Assembly: GCA_025464735.1 (NCBI GenBank)
Contig: JAODMX010000005.1
Coordinates: 1-6,058, forward strand
Direction of reading: 5' to 3'
Origin: Frondihabitans sp.
Lineage (GTDB): Bacteria > Actinomycetota > Actinomycetes > Actinomycetales > Microbacteriaceae
DNA length: 6,058 nucleotides
Shown: positions 4,128 through 6,058 of the stretch, piece by piece
Layout: every line of letters starts with the position of its first letter
How positions within the stretch are numbered: the first letter of the stretch is position 1
Notes under the pieces: generated by a model
Told to the model about the DNA's origin: nothing
What the model saw: the letters and a program-made list of their open reading frames with translations, nothing else
Database searches by the model: none
Translations under genes and position numbers: made by a program

Positions 4128-6058
4128 TCAGCGGGAGACCTTCACCGTCAGCGTCGTCGAACTCGGCGCGTAGGTGGGGTTGCCCGAATACATAATCGTC
4201 ACCTGCGACGTGCCGACCGGGAAGGTCCCTGCGGGGACCACCTGGGCGAACAACGGGAGAAGCGCCGGGAGCTCGGACATCTCGCTCCAGAGAAGCGCAC
4301 CCGTCGGCCCCACGGCAGTCACCGTCACGGTGCCGGCGAGCGACGCTCCGCTCAACTTCGTCGGGAGCACGGCTCCCAGAAGCGCGTAGGGCGTCCGCGT
4401 CGTCACGAGCGGCGTGAGTGTCGCCGCGGTGACGCGGGTGGCTGTGCCAGCGGGCGGAACGTAGCTGAAGGTCGCGGCGAGCGACTTCTGCAGGCCCTGC
4501 GCTTCACCGGTCTTCGAGGTGAGGCCGTCTCCGTACCAGTCGGTGTCGCCGTCGTCCTGCACGAGCCTCACCGAGGATCCCTGGGTCAGGGTCTCGGGGA
4601 CGCTGACGATGGTCTCCCAGGATCCGGCGTTCGCGCCACTCGGAATCTGGGGCAGGGTCGTCCGGCTGAGAAGCGGCGCATGGGTCGGCTCGCCGTCCCA
4701 GGTGTACAGCGAAAAGCCCGTGTTGGAGCCGTCCGCAGTGCCCGCAATGATGAGGAACTGCCCGGACGCGTTCTCCTTGATGTCGCGGATGCCGAGCCCA
4801 CCGAGGTTGAAGAAGATCGGTTTGCCGAAGGTGGCGTGCGTTCCGGTCTGGTTGCCACTCGTCGCCAGGGCGGAGTAGTTCGTGACCGGGATCAGCATCG
4901 CGAGATGGCGGTTCGTGGTCGGCTCGAGCGGGGCGCGGAAGGCGAGGTAGGCGGTGCTGCTGGTCGGCGACGTGAACTCGAGTCCCTCCACGTTCAGGGC
5001 ATTGGTCGAGTGGCCGTCCACGCCAGCGGCCGAGGACTCTGCCAGGCCGAGGTAGTTGTCGCCGAGACCGGAGCCGCCGGCTTGGTCCCAGGCCACCAGG
5101 TCGGCGAGGAGGCCCGTGTAGCTGCCGAGATAGGTTAAGGTGGCGTCAGCGCCGGCTCCGGTCACGCGGGTCGCGAAGACCGTGCTGCGGGCAGCAGCAA
5201 CCTTCCCGCTGGACGAGGTGCTCATCGACCCTTCCCAGTAGATGACATCTCCCTGTCTCGTCGCGCCTTCGATGTCGATCTCACTGTCACCGTCGGGCAG
5301 CAGGGAGTCGAAATCGAACGAGGCCACCGGGGATCCGGACTTCGAGAGGTCGTAGAGGCGCAGCGTGTCGGACTCGTCGTCCCCGACGAACGCGTACCCG
5401 TCGCCCGCATCGACCGCGGCCGAGGCGTTGGCCGCACCCGAAAGGTACGAGACGTTTCCGGCGGCGGCGGCGGACAGGTCAGCAGACACCCCGTAGCTGA
5501 TCTGGGTCGCCGCCGATCGCCCGTCGGGCGCGGTGGCCGTCAAGGTGATCGTCGAGATCCCGGTGCTCGCGGGAGTCACCGAGAGCGTTCGCGACGCTCC
5601 CGAGCCCGAGATCGTGATCCCGGAGTCGGCAGCCACGGTCGGGTTCGACGACGTCGCGGTCATGGTCAAGTCGGAGACGCTCCCGGCGGGGTCACCAACG
5701 GTCACCGGCACGGTTTCGTTGTTGGCATCGCCAAGGGCAGCAGGAAGGGCCGTGTCGGCCGGCGTGATCGTCGGCTCCACCACAGGCGGTTTTACACCCC
5801 CGCCCGAGCCGATGACCGTGCCGGGCGCGAAGGCGACCCCCCGAATGGCCTCGTTCGACGGCAGTGTCGCCACCGAGCTCGCGACTCCCGCGAGGGTGCC
5901 GCCGACGCCGGAATCGTCGGTGATCGCCGAGATGGTGCCGGTGGTGCCGTCGGATCCTGAACTGGTCGCATAAATGGTCACGTCTCCGTTGTCATCGTTG
6001 GCCGTCAGCCCGGTGACGAGCGGAACGAGCACCGAGCCTTCCTTCGTCCACTGGCCCG
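4128..6058 (-). CDS. Large secreted protein with Ig-like and DUF3616 domains (partial, C-terminal 642 residues)
   Basis: This is the C-terminal part of a large, probably extracellular protein; the frame is open through the window edge, so the GTG at 6032-6030 is an internal valine and the signal peptide lies outside. Counting from the first complete codon: 1-80 resembles a beta-propeller or repeat unit ending RGVAFAPGT; 83-87 is a GSGGG linker; 96-191 is an Ig- or cadherin-like beta sandwich (SDLTMTATSSNPTVAADSGI, RTLSVTPASTG); about 202-531 is a DUF3616 domain with DIEGATRQGDVIYWEGS (261-277), NVEGLEF (355-361), YLAFRAPL (370-377) and LGGLGIRDI (418-426); 540-642 is an Ig-like domain of the Big_3_5 kind (AGTFPVGTSQVTIMYSGNPTYAPS). 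DUF3616 folds as a propeller-like repeat of unknown activity. Composition is rich in Thr, Ser, Ala and Gly with almost no Cys, as in secreted actinobacterial proteins. The chain ends right after the last Ig strand with no LPXTG or transmembrane anchor, suggesting release into the medium or non-covalent wall attachment. An enzymatic domain could lie in the missing N-terminus. Confidence 0.88.
   Translation of the reverse strand, partial: GQWTKEGSVLVPLVTGLTANDDNGDVTIYATSSGSDGTTGTISAITDDSGVGGTLAGVASSVATLPSNEAIRGVAFAPGTVIGSGGGVKPPVVEPTITPADTALPAALGDANNETVPVTVGDPAGSVSDLTMTATSSNPTVAADSGITISGSGASRTLSVTPASTGISTITLTATAPDGRSAATQISYGVSADLSAAAAGNVSYLSGAANASAAVDAGDGYAFVGDDESDTLRLYDLSKSGSPVASFDFDSLLPDGDSEIDIEGATRQGDVIYWEGSMSTSSSGKVAAARSTVFATRVTGAGADATLTYLGSYTGLLADLVAWDQAGGSGLGDNYLGLAESSAAGVDGHSTNALNVEGLEFTSPTSSTAYLAFRAPLEPTTNRHLAMLIPVTNYSALATSGNQTGTHATFGKPIFFNLGGLGIRDIKENASGQFLIIAGTADGSNTGFSLYTWDGEPTHAPLLSRTTLPQIPSGANAGSWETIVSVPETLTQGSSVRLVQDDGDTDWYGDGLTSKTGEAQGLQKSLAATFSYVPPAGTATRVTAATLTPLVTTRTPYALLGAVLPTKLSGASLAGTVTVTAVGPTGALLWSEMSELPALLPLFAQVVPAGTFPVGTSQVTIMYSGNPTYAPSSTTLTVKVSR

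Noticed and set aside
4116..5138. Open plus-strand frame of 340 codons opposite the DUF3616 region
   Set aside because: Arg/Gly-rich translation with no domain; the antisense DUF3616 and Ig-like coding sequence explains the region.
6030..6032. GTG as the start of the large secreted protein
   Set aside because: The frame remains open upstream to the window edge (GQWTKEGS precedes the valine), there is no signal peptide after the GTG, and the sequence begins in mid-domain.

Overview
The window is G+C-rich and densely packed, with every supportable gene on the minus strand. The gene families point to an actinobacterium, most likely Microbacteriaceae or a relative: an actinobacterial-type bifunctional 3'-5' exonuclease/DNA polymerase, the paired luciferase-like monooxygenase (LLM) and flavin reductase of the CE1758/CE1759 type, an Excalibur-domain secreted protein, and a large Thr/Ser/Ala/Gly-rich secreted beta protein. 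The taxonomic placement is inferred from these families; there is no rRNA or other marker.

Layout in the direction of transcription, from high to low coordinates. (1) 6058-4128 is the C-terminal 642 residues of a large secreted multidomain protein (repeat-type beta region, Ig-like domain, DUF3616, C-terminal Ig-like domain); its N-terminus lies outside the window. (2) 4065-3751 is a 104-aa protein of unknown function with no signal peptide. (3) 3691-3344 is a 115-aa exported Excalibur calcium-binding protein. (4) A 145-base intergenic region (3199-3343) holds a long imperfect hairpin (3281-3333), then the promoter region of the flavin operon with a near-palindromic operator-like element (3217-3236). 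(5) 3198-2044 and 2041-1415 are an LLM and its partner FMN reductase, separated by 2 bases and clearly co-transcribed. (6) 1373-534 is a DUF1684 protein, 41 bases downstream of the reductase and possibly in the same operon. (7) 480-1 is the N-terminal 160 residues of the exonuclease/DNA polymerase, running out of the left edge.

The only tight functional unit is the two-component flavin system: the reductase would supply reduced FMN to the monooxygenase, whose substrate is unknown. The DUF1684 gene may be part of that unit. The two secreted proteins (DUF3616/Ig and Excalibur) probably act outside the cell and are not visibly linked to the flavin operon. There is no gene-free stretch over 300 bases, and I see no tRNA, rRNA, CRISPR array, insertion sequence or prophage gene. 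The window looks like ordinary chromosome. The points most worth a second look are the operator-like and hairpin structures at 3217-3333 and the unplaced function of the flavin/DUF1684 cluster; I found no convincing new defence or mobile system.
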